64,000 bases of DNA, from assembly GCA_937949785.1 (NCBI GenBank), contig CALEDH010000008.1, positions 62,001 to 126,000 on the forward strand, given 5' to 3'. The DNA is from an uncultured Sulfolobales archaeon. Its GTDB lineage: Archaea > Thermoproteota > Thermoprotei_A > Sulfolobales > NBVN01. The position numbers were made by a program, and so were the translations under genes. Positions 1-9,075 of this stretch are shown piece after piece. Numbering within the stretch: the stretch's first letter is position 1; each line of letters opens with the position of its first letter. The notes under the pieces were generated by a model. It saw only the letters and a program-made list of their open reading frames with translations. It did not search any database and was not told where the DNA came from.

Positions 1-352
<352 letters not shown>

Positions 353-373
353 CTATAGAATTAATTATTGAAA

Positions 374-384
374 CTATTTAAACT
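374..384 (-). promoter_or_regulatory. TATA box for the nucleoside phosphorylase
   Basis: On the minus strand GTTTAAATA lies about 35 bp upstream of the ATG at 343, the usual archaeal spacing for a short or absent leader. Inferred from sequence only. Confidence 0.45.
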
Positions 385-490
385 TGTAGTGAGGTGGTAA
401 GAGGAACGTTACTTTGAATACTAGAGGATTAGGACTTCTGCTAATGCCCCTCACCCATCTACACTTCAGAAATATCTTAACATGAATTTG

Positions 491-510
491 TAAATTTAAA
501 TATTTAAACC
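491..510 (+). promoter_or_regulatory. TATA box for the dpp peptide-transport operon
   Basis: An AT-rich AAATTTAAATATTTAAA run ends about 30 bp before the ATG at 538. No Shine-Dalgarno precedes that ATG, so the first transcript may be leaderless. Confidence 0.5.
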
Positions 511-537
511 GCTATCTGCATAACTTTATGATATAAC

Positions 538-1479
538 ATGTCGCTAGTACGGTATCTATGTAAGAGGGTGTATCACTCAATCCCAACCTTTATTGGTGCT
601 TTATTATTCATGTTTATATTAGTCCGTGTATTGCCTGGGGACCCGGCTAGACTGATAGCTGGGCCTGAAGCGCTCGAACAGGATGTGGAGAGGATTAGAG
701 AGCAGCTAGGTCTTAATAAACCGTTACATGAGCAGTTCGTGGACTACGTCGTAACCCTCATTAGAGGGGATCTCGGCAAGTCAATTAAGTTTAGGACGCC
801 TGTCATTAACGAGGTATTAGCTAGGCTGCCTTATACCGTAGCATTAGCATTTGTTGCTGAGGCTATAGCTATTGCTGTAGCATTACCCTTAGGTATAATA
901 TCTGCGTTAAGACCTAATTCTAAACTAACGTATGTGACGTCAGTCCTATCATTATTAGGGGCTTCCGCCCCTACATTCTGGGTAGCGCTCATGTTTATCT
1001 ACATTTTCTCAGTGAACCTTAGGATACTTCCTTCAAGCGGTGCTGACAGTCCAAGACATATAATACTGCCTGCAGCTACGTTGTCCCTCCTTCTAATGGG
1101 TAATCTAACTAGGATTACTAGGTCGTCGGTTATTGAAGCGTTGAATAGTAATCATATATTAACAGCTATTGCTAAGGGGCTTAGGGAAAGAGCTATACTG
1201 ATGAGGCATGTCCTTAAAAACTCTATGATACCCATAGTCACTTTAATGGGTCTTCAGATAGGTAGCCTCTTAGGCGGTGCTATCATCACTGAAACGGTGT
1301 ATGCGTGGCCTGGCATAGGATCCTTACTTATAGACTCAATATTCTTCAGGGATTACACATTAATTCAAGGTATAATACTCTTCATAGTGTTGGCGTTCAT
1401 AGTTATAAACATAGTGGTTGATGTGATTTACGCATTCATAGATCCGAGGATAAGGGATCTCCTGTGGAGGACAGGTTAA
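538..1479 (+). CDS. dppB: Dipeptide/oligopeptide ABC transporter permease (DppB-like)
   Basis: Integral membrane permease of the DppB/OppB family: 313 aa, N-terminal TM segment, then the family signature LPGDPARLIAGPEA, about six TM helices and the EAA loop near residues 215-235 that docks the ATPase. It pairs with the next gene, with which it overlaps by 16 bp. It forms half of the channel that takes short peptides from the binding protein encoded at 4401. Length is normal for the family. Some archaeal members of this transporter class carry oligosaccharides instead, but the peptidase downstream favours peptides. Confidence 0.93.
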   Translation: MSLVRYLCKRVYHSIPTFIGALLFMFILVRVLPGDPARLIAGPEALEQDVERIREQLGLNKPLHEQFVDYVVTLIRGDLGKSIKFRTPVINEVLARLPYTVALAFVAEAIAIAVALPLGIISALRPNSKLTYVTSVLSLLGASAPTFWVALMFIYIFSVNLRILPSSGADSPRHIILPAATLSLLLMGNLTRITRSSVIEALNSNHILTAIAKGLRERAILMRHVLKNSMIPIVTLMGLQIGSLLGGAIITETVYAWPGIGSLLIDSIFFRDYTLIQGIILFIVLAFIVINIVVDVIYAFIDPRIRDLLWRTG

Positions 1480-2360
1480 TACTTGAAAGGATAGCTGAGG
1501 TCAGACGGAGACGTCTGAAAGAGGTTTGGGAGACGTTTAAATCTAATAGAGTGGCCTACGCATCGTTATATGTAGTGATGATCATAGTAGCGTTGATATT
1601 AGTAGGTTTTGTTTACACGCCTTACGGTCCCTACGACTTTGACTTAGGTAATGCCAGGCAACCTCCCTCCATTAAACACCCACTAGGAACTGATGAATTA
1701 GGTAGGGACATATTAAGTAGGTTAATGGTAGGGGGTAGGTATACCATCGGCATCTCAGTAATCTCAGTCTTACTGGGGACGTTGTTGGGGAGCGTACTTG
1801 GACTCATCTCAGGCTACCTCGGCGGCAGTCTAGACACCGTAATACAGAGGATTGTTGATGTTGCTTTAGCCTTCCCAACAACGTTGTTAGCAATAGCCCT
1901 CATGGTATCCCTCGGACCTGGGATGACTAGCCTCATAGTAGCAATATCCTTAAGTACTTTCCCAGTGTATGCTAGATTGGTTAGAGGTACAGTCCTACAG
2001 TTAGTTAATGAAGATTATATAACGGCAGTTAAGTTGTTGGGGAGGACTTCCTGGTATATAATGTTCAAACACGTACTGCCTAACATCTTACCAGTAATAG
2101 TGGTACAGTCTACATATTACTTAGGGTTTTCAATACTTTTAGCATCGTCTTTAGGGTTCTTAGGCCTCGGGATCCCGCCGCCGACACCTGAGTGGGGTGC
2201 AATGATAGGAGGAGGTAGGGTCTACCTCTTCAGCTCCCCACATATAGTAGTGTTTCCGGGATTGTTCATAATGGCTGTAGCGCTAGCCTTTAACTTAATC
2301 GGCGACGGCCTTAGGTACGCGTTAGACCCTAAGTCTAGGATGTTTATTAGGAGGTTTTAA
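1464..2360 (+). CDS. dppC: Dipeptide/oligopeptide ABC transporter permease (DppC-like)
   Basis: Second permease of the heterodimeric channel, 298 aa. It has a charged cytoplasmic N-terminus, a first TM at about residues 35-55, the DppC hallmark HPLGTDELGRDILSRLM, four to five further TMs and an EAA loop (KLLGRTSWYIMFKHVLPN) for coupling to the ATPases. It starts inside the last codons of dppB and is followed after 2 bp by the first ATPase, so the genes are translationally coupled. Confidence 0.93.
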   Translation: MEDRLILERIAEVRRRRLKEVWETFKSNRVAYASLYVVMIIVALILVGFVYTPYGPYDFDLGNARQPPSIKHPLGTDELGRDILSRLMVGGRYTIGISVISVLLGTLLGSVLGLISGYLGGSLDTVIQRIVDVALAFPTTLLAIALMVSLGPGMTSLIVAISLSTFPVYARLVRGTVLQLVNEDYITAVKLLGRTSWYIMFKHVLPNILPVIVVQSTYYLGFSILLASSLGFLGLGIPPPTPEWGAMIGGGRVYLFSSPHIVVFPGLFIMAVALAFNLIGDGLRYALDPKSRMFIRRF

Positions 2361-2362
2361 AT

Positions 2363-3319
2363 ATGGAGAGGCTTGTTAGAATAGTTGATTTAAGAGTGTA
2401 TTACGACCTCCCTCAGGGAGCTGTTAAAGCTGTTGATGGGGTTGACTTAGATGTGATTAAGGGTGAAATACTAGGGATTGCAGGGGAAAGCGGTTCAGGT
2501 AAGTCAACACTAGCTCTAGCGGTTACAGGCTTATTGAGACCTCCTGCCAGGGTTGCCTCGGGTAAGGTCTTATTTAATGGGGTTGACTTACTTAAGTTAA
2601 GTAATGATGAGTTGAGGAAGATTAGAGGCAGTAAGATAGGTATGATTTTCCAAGACCCTAACACATACCTTAACCCCCTATACACTGTGGGCTTTCAGGT
2701 TGGTGAGGTTTTTGAATCACATAGAGGTGGTCCGATAGGTAAGTACTTAAACGATGTCATAGCGCTCTTCAAATCTGTTAGGATAGCTGACCCTGAAAGG
2801 AGGGTTAATGCTTATCCACACCATATGAGCGGTGGTATGAAGCAGAGGGTTTTAATATCTATGGCAGTAGCTGAGAAGCCGGAACTCATAGTTGCTGATG
2901 AACCGACATCAGCTCTAGATGTTACCGTTCAAGCCGAGATCATCGAGCTCCTCAACGAGATTAGAGAAGGGATGAAGACCTCACTTATATTCATAACTCA
3001 TGACTTAGCGCTGTTAATGGAGATCGCTGATAGGGTTGCTATAATGTATGCTGGCAAGCTTGTTGAGGTTGGTAGTACTAATGAAGTGGTTAGAGAGCCG
3101 TTACATCCATATACTAAGGCATTACTCTCCTCATTAAGGTATGAGAGGAAGAGGAGGTTGACATCAATTAAAGGCTCCATACCTAGTCTGATAAACCCGC
3201 CTAATGGCTGTAGGTTCCATCCTAGATGTCCTTACGCCCTACCTAAGTGCTCTCAGTTAGAACCTAACCTCATTGATGTGGGGGGTAGGGTGGTTTCATG
3301 CTTCTTAGTAGGTGGTTAG
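2363..3319 (+). CDS. dppD: Oligopeptide ABC transporter ATPase (DppD/OppD-like)
   Basis: Cytoplasmic ATPase of the peptide transporter, 318 aa. Walker A GESGSGKS lies near residue 43, Q-loop in IFQDP, signature MSGGMKQR, Walker B LIVADEPTSALD and H-loop FITHD. The C-terminal oligopeptide-transporter domain carries the RFHPRCPYALPKC cysteine cluster seen in OppD/DppD proteins that bind an Fe-S cluster. It directly follows the permeases and overlaps the second ATPase by 8 bp. Confidence 0.94.
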   Translation: MERLVRIVDLRVYYDLPQGAVKAVDGVDLDVIKGEILGIAGESGSGKSTLALAVTGLLRPPARVASGKVLFNGVDLLKLSNDELRKIRGSKIGMIFQDPNTYLNPLYTVGFQVGEVFESHRGGPIGKYLNDVIALFKSVRIADPERRVNAYPHHMSGGMKQRVLISMAVAEKPELIVADEPTSALDVTVQAEIIELLNEIREGMKTSLIFITHDLALLMEIADRVAIMYAGKLVEVGSTNEVVREPLHPYTKALLSSLRYERKRRLTSIKGSIPSLINPPNGCRFHPRCPYALPKCSQLEPNLIDVGGRVVSCFLVGG

Positions 3320-4292
3320 GATGGAGGCTGTGGTGAAAGCGGTTAGCATTAAGAAATACTTCCCACTCTCTACAGGTTTTTTCTCGGCGAAGAAACATGT
3401 TAGGGCTGTTGATGGCGTAGATTTAGAACTCTTCAGCGGTGAGGTACTGGCATTAGTTGGTGAAAGCGGTTCAGGTAAGTCAACACTTGGCAGGATCATC
3501 GTAGGTCTGCAAAGACCTGATAGTGGTGAGGTGTTCTACAGGAATTACAGTATCTACAAGTCGGGGAACTCCTTACCGAAGGATGTGAGACATAAGATAC
3601 AGGCAGTATTTCAAAACCCTGATAGTAGTTTAAACCCTAGGATGCAGGTATTTGACATATTAGGAGAAGCAGTACTTACTAAGAAACCTATGTTAGGTAG
3701 AGCAGGAGTTCTTGAGAAGGTCATTAAGTTGTTAGGGGTTGTAGGGCTTTCCGACGACCACATATTTAAATATCCGCATGAGCTTTCCGGAGGTGAGAGG
3801 CAGAGAATAGCTATAGCTAGGGCATTAGCAGTAGAGCCTGAGATCTTAATAGCTGATGAGATCGTCTCAGCCTTAGACGTATCTGTTAGGGCTCAAGTAA
3901 TGAACGTGTTAATGGATATTATAGATGGGTTTAAGTTGAGCATGATCTTCATAACCCATGATATGGGGTTAGTATGGAATATATCAGATAGGATTGCTGT
4001 GATGTACTTAGGTAGGGTAGTTGAAGTAGGCCCTACTGAGAGGGTATTTAAAAACCCTCTACACCCATATACTAAGATGCTTTTAGTATCATCACCTACA
4101 GCATCATCAACAATGGCTTATAAGGACTTAAGATTTAAGGCTAGGGGGGAACCTCCAAGCCCTATAGACCCACCTAAGGGATGTAGATTCATTACCAGGT
4201 GCCCCATAGCCTGTCCACGATGTAATGAAGTAGATCCTAAGCTCAATGAGGTATCTGAAAATCATAAAGTAGCTTGCATAAAAATTAATTAA
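3312..4292 (+). CDS. dppF: Oligopeptide ABC transporter ATPase (DppF/OppF-like)
   Basis: Second ATPase, 326 aa: Walker A GESGSGKS, signature LSGGERQR, Walker B ILIADEIVSALD (DEI instead of the usual DEP), H-loop FITHDMG and a C-terminal Cys cluster (RFITRCPIACPRC). The tracked start is GTG at 3312; ATG at 3321 is an equally good start. Both ATPases keep full catalytic motifs, so the transporter probably works as an ATPase heterodimer with DppBC. Confidence 0.94.
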   Translation: MVRMEAVVKAVSIKKYFPLSTGFFSAKKHVRAVDGVDLELFSGEVLALVGESGSGKSTLGRIIVGLQRPDSGEVFYRNYSIYKSGNSLPKDVRHKIQAVFQNPDSSLNPRMQVFDILGEAVLTKKPMLGRAGVLEKVIKLLGVVGLSDDHIFKYPHELSGGERQRIAIARALAVEPEILIADEIVSALDVSVRAQVMNVLMDIIDGFKLSMIFITHDMGLVWNISDRIAVMYLGRVVEVGPTERVFKNPLHPYTKMLLVSSPTASSTMAYKDLRFKARGEPPSPIDPPKGCRFITRCPIACPRCNEVDPKLNEVSENHKVACIKIN

Positions 4293-4360
4293 TTATTAAA
4301 TAAAATTAAACGTATGCTTTAGAATTAATTAAAAATTCTTTAATTAGGAGTCCAATTAAA

Positions 4361-4370
4361 AGTTTAAAAA
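4361..4370 (+). promoter_or_regulatory. TATA box for the peptide-binding protein gene
   Basis: AGTTTAAAAA sits about 35 bp upstream of the ATG at 4401 in a 108-bp AT-rich gap. This suggests the binding protein has its own promoter, which is common where binding protein must be in excess over permease. The gap also holds a weak inverted repeat (AGAATT/AATTCT at 4321-4339). Confidence 0.45.
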
Positions 4371-4400
4371 CCCTTACCCTGTAGTAATTAGGGTATCACC

Positions 4401-6047
4401 ATGAGGATAAATAAGGGTGTAACAACTAAAACCGCTGCAATATTAATAGCTGCAATTGTGGTAATAGCGGTGATTGCTGGTTTAACTATATTTACAGGTC
4501 CTACAAAACCGACTGCTACAACGCCTACGACAACGCAGAGTCCTACAACGACGCCTACGGTGACATCACCTCCTACTCAAACCGGCACAACTAAGGACAC
4601 TGTTAAAGTTGCTATTGGTGTTGACCTAGATACCGTAGATCCTCATGACATAACGACAACTATGGTATTTAATGTACTTAGGCATTGTTATGAAACATTA
4701 GTTTGGGTTGATGAGAAGGGTAGTGTAATTCCTTGGTTAGTTGAGAGATGGGAAGTATCAGCTGATGGTAAGGTTTACACGTTCTACGTTAGGAAGGATG
4801 TGAAGTTCCATGACGGCACCGAGTTAAACGCTGATGTTGTGAAGGCCAATTTTGACAGATGGATGGACCCAACAGTTAAGGTGTCTCAGAGAGGTCAGTT
4901 AGGACCTCTATCTAAGGTTGAGGTCGTAGATAAGTACATCGTTAAGGTCTACTTGAGAGAGCCTTTCGCAGTGTTCTTAAAGTCTTTAAGCACATATCTA
5001 TTCATAACGAGCTCTAAGGTCATAGAGACGTTCGGCAATAAATCTATAACTGAAGTGGTTGGTACTGGCCCATATAAATTTATGGTTTGGGAGAAGGGTA
5101 AGAGGGTAGTTTTGGAAAGGAATGATTATTACTGGGGTGATAAGCCGATATTAAAGAGGGTTGAATGGGTTATAGTGCCGGAAGCATCAACTAGGTTAGC
5201 TGCATTACTTGCAGGTGATGTCGACTTCGCCTTCAACCTACCTCCTACAGACCTTGAGAGGGTTAAAGGAGATCCGAGGTTCACTGCAGTACTACCTGTT
5301 AGCAATAGAATAATCTTTGTTGCCATGATTCCCAGAGGACCTCTCGTAGACCCTAGGGTTAGGCAGGCAATGAATTATGCCGTAGACGTTGACGCGATAA
5401 TTAACAAAATACTCTACGGATTAGCTATTAGGACTAACGCACCGCTACCGCCGCACTTCTTCGGATACCATGAAATGCCGCCCTACACATATGACCCTGA
5501 GAAAGCTAAGAAGTTATTAGCTGAGGCTGGATATCCGAATGGGTTTAAGGTAGTTTTAATGCATCCAACAGGTAGGTACATGCAGGATAAGCAGGTAGCT
5601 GAGGCAGTTCAAGCATACCTATCTAAGGTTGGCATAACTGTTGAGTTGAGGACTATGGACTGGCCTAGCTTCGTCGCTGAGTTAAGAAAACCGCTTGAAG
5701 AGAAAACATATAATATGGTACTGCTTGGTTGGGGTCCTGGTGTTGCAGACGCGCATCTAGCACTTCACGGTCAGTTCCACTCAGCTCAGGCACCGCCTAG
5801 GGGCTTAGCAGCCGCACATTACAATAACTCTGAAGTAGATAAGCTCTTAGAGATGGGTATGAGTGAGGTAAATGAGAGTAAGAGGGTTGAATACTATAGG
5901 AGGGCTATAGAGATAATATGGAATGAAGCTCCATGGATATTCCTATACACTCAGAAATGGTTCTACGCTTCATCAGCAAGTTTACAGAACTTCAGAGTAA
6001 ATATTGACGGTGAGCAAGTATTCTTCCATAAGGCATATTTTAAATAA
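4401..6047 (+). CDS. Peptide/oligosaccharide-binding protein (SBP family 5)
   Basis: Extracellular solute-binding protein of the DppA/OppA family, 548 aa. Residues about 9-32 form a hydrophobic signal/anchor segment without a lipobox Cys, followed by a Thr/Pro-rich linker (about 33-65), the usual tether of archaeal binding proteins on the membrane. The body has family-5 hallmarks: GVDLDTVDPHD, WLVERWEVSADGKVYTF, VKFHDGTELNADVV and a late APWIFLYTQKWFYA. It feeds DppBCDF upstream. Confidence 0.93.
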   Translation: MRINKGVTTKTAAILIAAIVVIAVIAGLTIFTGPTKPTATTPTTTQSPTTTPTVTSPPTQTGTTKDTVKVAIGVDLDTVDPHDITTTMVFNVLRHCYETLVWVDEKGSVIPWLVERWEVSADGKVYTFYVRKDVKFHDGTELNADVVKANFDRWMDPTVKVSQRGQLGPLSKVEVVDKYIVKVYLREPFAVFLKSLSTYLFITSSKVIETFGNKSITEVVGTGPYKFMVWEKGKRVVLERNDYYWGDKPILKRVEWVIVPEASTRLAALLAGDVDFAFNLPPTDLERVKGDPRFTAVLPVSNRIIFVAMIPRGPLVDPRVRQAMNYAVDVDAIINKILYGLAIRTNAPLPPHFFGYHEMPPYTYDPEKAKKLLAEAGYPNGFKVVLMHPTGRYMQDKQVAEAVQAYLSKVGITVELRTMDWPSFVAELRKPLEEKTYNMVLLGWGPGVADAHLALHGQFHSAQAPPRGLAAAHYNNSEVDKLLEMGMSEVNESKRVEYYRRAIEIIWNEAPWIFLYTQKWFYASSASLQNFRVNIDGEQVFFHKAYFK

Positions 6048-6080
6048 ACATATTTCTTTTACTCAGACCTAATCCCAACA

Positions 6081-6089
6081 TTTTTAAAC
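6081..6089 (+). promoter_or_regulatory. TATA box for the Pro-dipeptidase
   Basis: TTTTTAAAC is centred about 30 bp upstream of the GTG at 6115. No Shine-Dalgarno is seen, which fits a leaderless mRNA. Confidence 0.4.
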
Positions 6090-6114
6090 AGTCCATTACC
6101 TTAAATATTTCGGT

Positions 6115-7215
6115 GTGTTTATGGGTGGCCGTCTAGGTAAGTTATTTAAGTTATTAGAGCTTAGAGGGCTGGATTACATAGTTCTAGGAGGTCAGCCGAA
6201 CATCACGTACTTCACCGGAATATCTAAGCCCTCAGGCTGTTTACTAGTGATGAGGGGAGATGGTTATACCGAATTACTCACCCCACTACTCGATTATAGC
6301 AGGGTGTTAAGGAGTGTTAGGTCTAATGGAGTTGTAGTGCTACCTTACACAACGTATGAGGTTAGGACGTACAGCGAGGTTATCTCAGACCTCATAACTT
6401 ATGTGAAGAGTAAGCTTCCCAACGGGGTTAAAGTAGGTGTAGATTTAAACTATGTGAACCTCACAATGTATAGGTTGGTGTCAGTATTAGGTGGGAAGGT
6501 AACGGACATCAGCAGCGATATATTAAGTATTAGGGCTATTAAAGATGGGCATGAGATAAACTCCATCAAGGAGGCGTTGAGGATTGCTGAGGACGCCCTA
6601 GTTAGGCTTTTAAGCGATTTAGGGCAAGGGGTCACTGAGTTAAGGGCTGTTGGACTATTAGAGAAGTATTTAAGGGATTTAGGCGCTCATGGAGTTGCCT
6701 TCGATACGATAGTTGCATCCGGTTCTAATACTGCCTACCCACACGCGTTGCCTAGCAGTAAGAGTGTTGTGAGTGGTGAGCACGTAATCGTGGATTTAGG
6801 GGCGGTCTTCCACTCGTATTCCTCAGACATAACGAGGACTGTATGTGTAGGTAATATCCCCGGCGAGGTCTCTGAGACGCTTAACGCTGTTGAGGAAGCA
6901 TTAGTAGTTGCTGAGGATTATGTAGGTCCGTATATCAGAGTATCAGATGTTGATAGTAAGATTAGAGATGTTTTAAGTAGGTACGGTCTTGAGAAACACT
7001 TTACCCACTCCTCAGGTCATGGAGTAGGGATCGAGGTCCATGAAGTACCTAGGATTGCTCAGGGAATTACTGAGGAGTTAAAACCTGGTATGGTAATTAC
7101 ATTAGAGCCTGGGGTTTATGTGGGAGACCTTTACGGAGTTCGAATAGAGGATATGGTACTGATAACCAATTCTGGGAGGGAAGTTATGAATAGGTTAAGC
7201 CACAAACTTCAGTAG
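6115..7215 (+). CDS. pepQ: M24 family Xaa-Pro dipeptidase/aminopeptidase
   Basis: Cytoplasmic metallopeptidase (pita-bread fold) that removes or splits off residues next to proline. 366 aa: N-terminal creatinase-like domain (about 1-130), then the catalytic domain with the dinuclear metal ligands visible as D in VDLGAVF and SDITRT, H in HSSGHGVGIEVHE, E in TLEPGVYV and E in RIEDMVLI. The ORF starts with GTG at 6115; ATG at 6121 gives MGGRLGKL and may be the true start. Its position just after the peptide importer suggests it processes imported proline peptides. Confidence 0.93.
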   Translation: MFMGGRLGKLFKLLELRGLDYIVLGGQPNITYFTGISKPSGCLLVMRGDGYTELLTPLLDYSRVLRSVRSNGVVVLPYTTYEVRTYSEVISDLITYVKSKLPNGVKVGVDLNYVNLTMYRLVSVLGGKVTDISSDILSIRAIKDGHEINSIKEALRIAEDALVRLLSDLGQGVTELRAVGLLEKYLRDLGAHGVAFDTIVASGSNTAYPHALPSSKSVVSGEHVIVDLGAVFHSYSSDITRTVCVGNIPGEVSETLNAVEEALVVAEDYVGPYIRVSDVDSKIRDVLSRYGLEKHFTHSSGHGVGIEVHEVPRIAQGITEELKPGMVITLEPGVYVGDLYGVRIEDMVLITNSGREVMNRLSHKLQ

Positions 7216-7224
7216 TGCTGCTAA

Positions 7225-8112
7225 CTAACCATCAACATGTTCGCTAAGACTATTCAGCATTACCGGCATGTTCATGAATGCGGTGTGTACACGTCCGCAG
7301 TAGAACTTCGTCAACACACCTCTGTCCTTCAACAACTTATCCACGTCAGAAGTACTTAACATCGCTGGGTCGTGAACCTGCGATGCGATGACGAAGTTAC
7401 ATGCGTATCCGAAGGAAGGTATCCATACGGAGTACTCCCGGACAACGTTGAAGATTTTCCTCAGGTTATGTAGGATGTTACGGTAGGTTTTAGGGAAGAA
7501 AAACGAGTTACCGACCTGCGCTACTATTATACCATCACTACGAATTCTCCTCACGAGCTTAGAGTAGAATTCCTCGGAGTATAACGCGCTAGCTATTTCA
7601 GGGCCGTGCGGGTCCGTAAGGTCTGATATGACGACGTCAAAAACCTCATTGAATTCCTCAACGTATTTAAAGCCGTCCATAATTACGACCTTACTTCTAG
7701 GGTCGTTGAAGGAACCCATATGCATCTCAACTAAATAATCCTTAGCTAACTCTACTAACTCACCATCTATATCAACCATGACCGCGTTAGTAATTGTTGG
7801 GTATTTAAGTACTTCCCGTAGTGTAGCGCCCTCACCACCACCTATTATAAGTACTTCCCTAGGGTTAGGGTGGGTTAGTAAGGCTGGGTGTACTAGTGAT
7901 TCATGGTACACGAATTCATCAGCTGACGTGGATTGAATTAACCCGTCTAATATTAATGCTTTGCCGAATTCCTCTAACTCAACTATCTGGACGTATTGGT
8001 ACTTAGTTCTAGTGCTAATCAACACTTTCTTCAAACCTACTGTTAATGAGACCGTTCTCGAAACGGGTTCAATGGCAATGAGGTTGGAGAACATTGCTAG
8101 CACCCATAACAT
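7225..8112 (-). CDS. speE: Polyamine aminopropyltransferase (spermidine synthase family)
   Basis: Transfers the aminopropyl group of decarboxylated S-adenosylmethionine to a diamine or agmatine. 295 aa: N-terminal beta domain, then the Rossmann core with dcSAM loop GGGEGATLREVLKYP (Glu for the Asp of classical GGGDG, common in thermophile enzymes), acidic strand MVDIDGELVELAKDY and catalytic region ISDLTDPHGPEIASALYS. The start is uncertain: ATG at 8112 has no clear ribosome site, while ATG at 8094 (MFSNLIAIEP) is preceded by GGGTG. It lies 54 bp after the HD gene on the same strand. Acceptor specificity cannot be read from sequence alone. Confidence 0.9.
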   Translation of the reverse strand: MLWVLAMFSNLIAIEPVSRTVSLTVGLKKVLISTRTKYQYVQIVELEEFGKALILDGLIQSTSADEFVYHESLVHPALLTHPNPREVLIIGGGEGATLREVLKYPTITNAVMVDIDGELVELAKDYLVEMHMGSFNDPRSKVVIMDGFKYVEEFNEVFDVVISDLTDPHGPEIASALYSEEFYSKLVRRIRSDGIIVAQVGNSFFFPKTYRNILHNLRKIFNVVREYSVWIPSFGYACNFVIASQVHDPAMLSTSDVDKLLKDRGVLTKFYCGRVHTAFMNMPVMLNSLSEHVDG

Positions 8113-8166
8113 CAGTTACTTACTACTTTTAAGTTTTAATTTCAGCAAACCAGTATCGCAGACCTA

Positions 8167-8955
8167 TCAGTCCTTCGGGTAATACTTAAATGTCCTACCT
8201 TGGGTTAAAACATGTATCTCCACTAAGTCCTTGATAAGACCTCCTAAGATCTTAGGTATTAATACTTTCTCTAACTGGAAAAGGCCTGCAGAGTCATCCA
8301 TGAATACTGAAACTTTAATCGGTCTTTCACCTAGCTCTATTTCAACCTTCTTAATGCTTAGGGCTGATACTGCATGCATATCAACCTTCCCTAACCTATA
8401 CGGTATTCTTGCCCTACCTTCAGACATATCTAAACCGTCAGCTAATTTCGCGATACTACATTCAACAGTTAGGCATTCAGCATCATAACCGCTTGCGTAT
8501 ATGGAATGCAGTACTTCCTGCCTAATACTTATTAACCTCCTATCATGGATGTCTAAAGACTTCCTCAACACCCTATCAACTATGTCCTTAGCCATTAACG
8601 CCCCTACGTATTCATGGTCACTTCTATGTACTGCGTTACCTATGTCATGTAGGTAAGCGGATAGGAACACTACCGCTTTAACCTCATCTAAGTTCTTAGT
8701 GATACCATCCCTTAATGTAGTCAACTCTATACTCCTCTTAAGCAGTAACTCAAGGATTTCTAGGGAAGTGCCTGCAACAATTCTAGCGTGGACAATGCCG
8801 TGATCGTTATACTTTAACCTAGTTACAGCCATCACATTACTCATCTTAAGTAATTCATCAACCTCCTCATCGCTTTCTAATAACCTACCGATCTTCTGGA
8901 CGATTCCAGACGAGCTTACATGCTTAGCATATAGTTGAGGGCTTACTAATACCAT
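8167..8955 (-). CDS. HD-domain metal-dependent phosphohydrolase
   Basis: HD superfamily protein: first His in NDHGIVHARIVAG, then the diagnostic HD pair in FLSAYLHDIGNAVH, a further His in RSDHEYVGA and the late Asp in AKLADGLDM. This archaeal group is uncharacterised; a nucleotide or phosphoester substrate is expected from the fold. The ORF track starts at 9018, but I place the start at the internal ATG at 8955 (MVLVSPQLYAKHV): the upstream 21 codons coincide with a C/D guide RNA, and a TATA-like AATATTAAA lies about 34 bp before 8955. Confidence 0.85.
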   Translation of the reverse strand: MVLVSPQLYAKHVSSSGIVQKIGRLLESDEEVDELLKMSNVMAVTRLKYNDHGIVHARIVAGTSLEILELLLKRSIELTTLRDGITKNLDEVKAVVFLSAYLHDIGNAVHRSDHEYVGALMAKDIVDRVLRKSLDIHDRRLISIRQEVLHSIYASGYDAECLTVECSIAKLADGLDMSEGRARIPYRLGKVDMHAVSALSIKKVEIELGERPIKVSVFMDDSAGLFQLEKVLIPKILGGLIKDLVEIHVLTQGRTFKYYPKD

Positions 8956-8995
8956 AGCCAAACCTAAGGTAAGTATTTTGAGGGGTTTAATATTT

Positions 8996-9043
8996 TCAGT
9001 CGATGGAGATCTCATCAACGATCAGATGCGTGGGTTACATCAC
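8996..9043 (-). ncRNA. C/D-box sRNA (2'-O-methylation guide), candidate
   Basis: On the minus strand the order and spacing are textbook for an archaeal C/D guide RNA: box C GTGATGT (9043-9037), 11-nt guide, box D' CTGA (9025-9022), 3-nt spacer, box C' TTGATGA (9018-9012), 12-nt guide, box D CTGA (8999-8996). By the D+5 rule the D' guide (AACCCACGCAT) would direct methylation of G in AUGCGUGGG, and the D guide U in UCGAUGGAGAUC. I could not assign the targets. It overlaps the spurious N-terminus of the HD ORF: box C' is the ATGATGA that the track uses as start. An AT-rich promoter lies just upstream. Confidence 0.72.
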
Positions 9044-9060
9044 CCCCTAACCACATTACG

Positions 9061-9075
9061 TTTAATTAATATATG
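9061..9075 (-). promoter_or_regulatory. Promoter (TATA) for the C/D sRNA
   Basis: On the minus strand CATATATTAATTAAA ends about 18-30 bp before box C of the sRNA, the spacing expected for a transcript starting a few nucleotides before box C. Confidence 0.45.
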
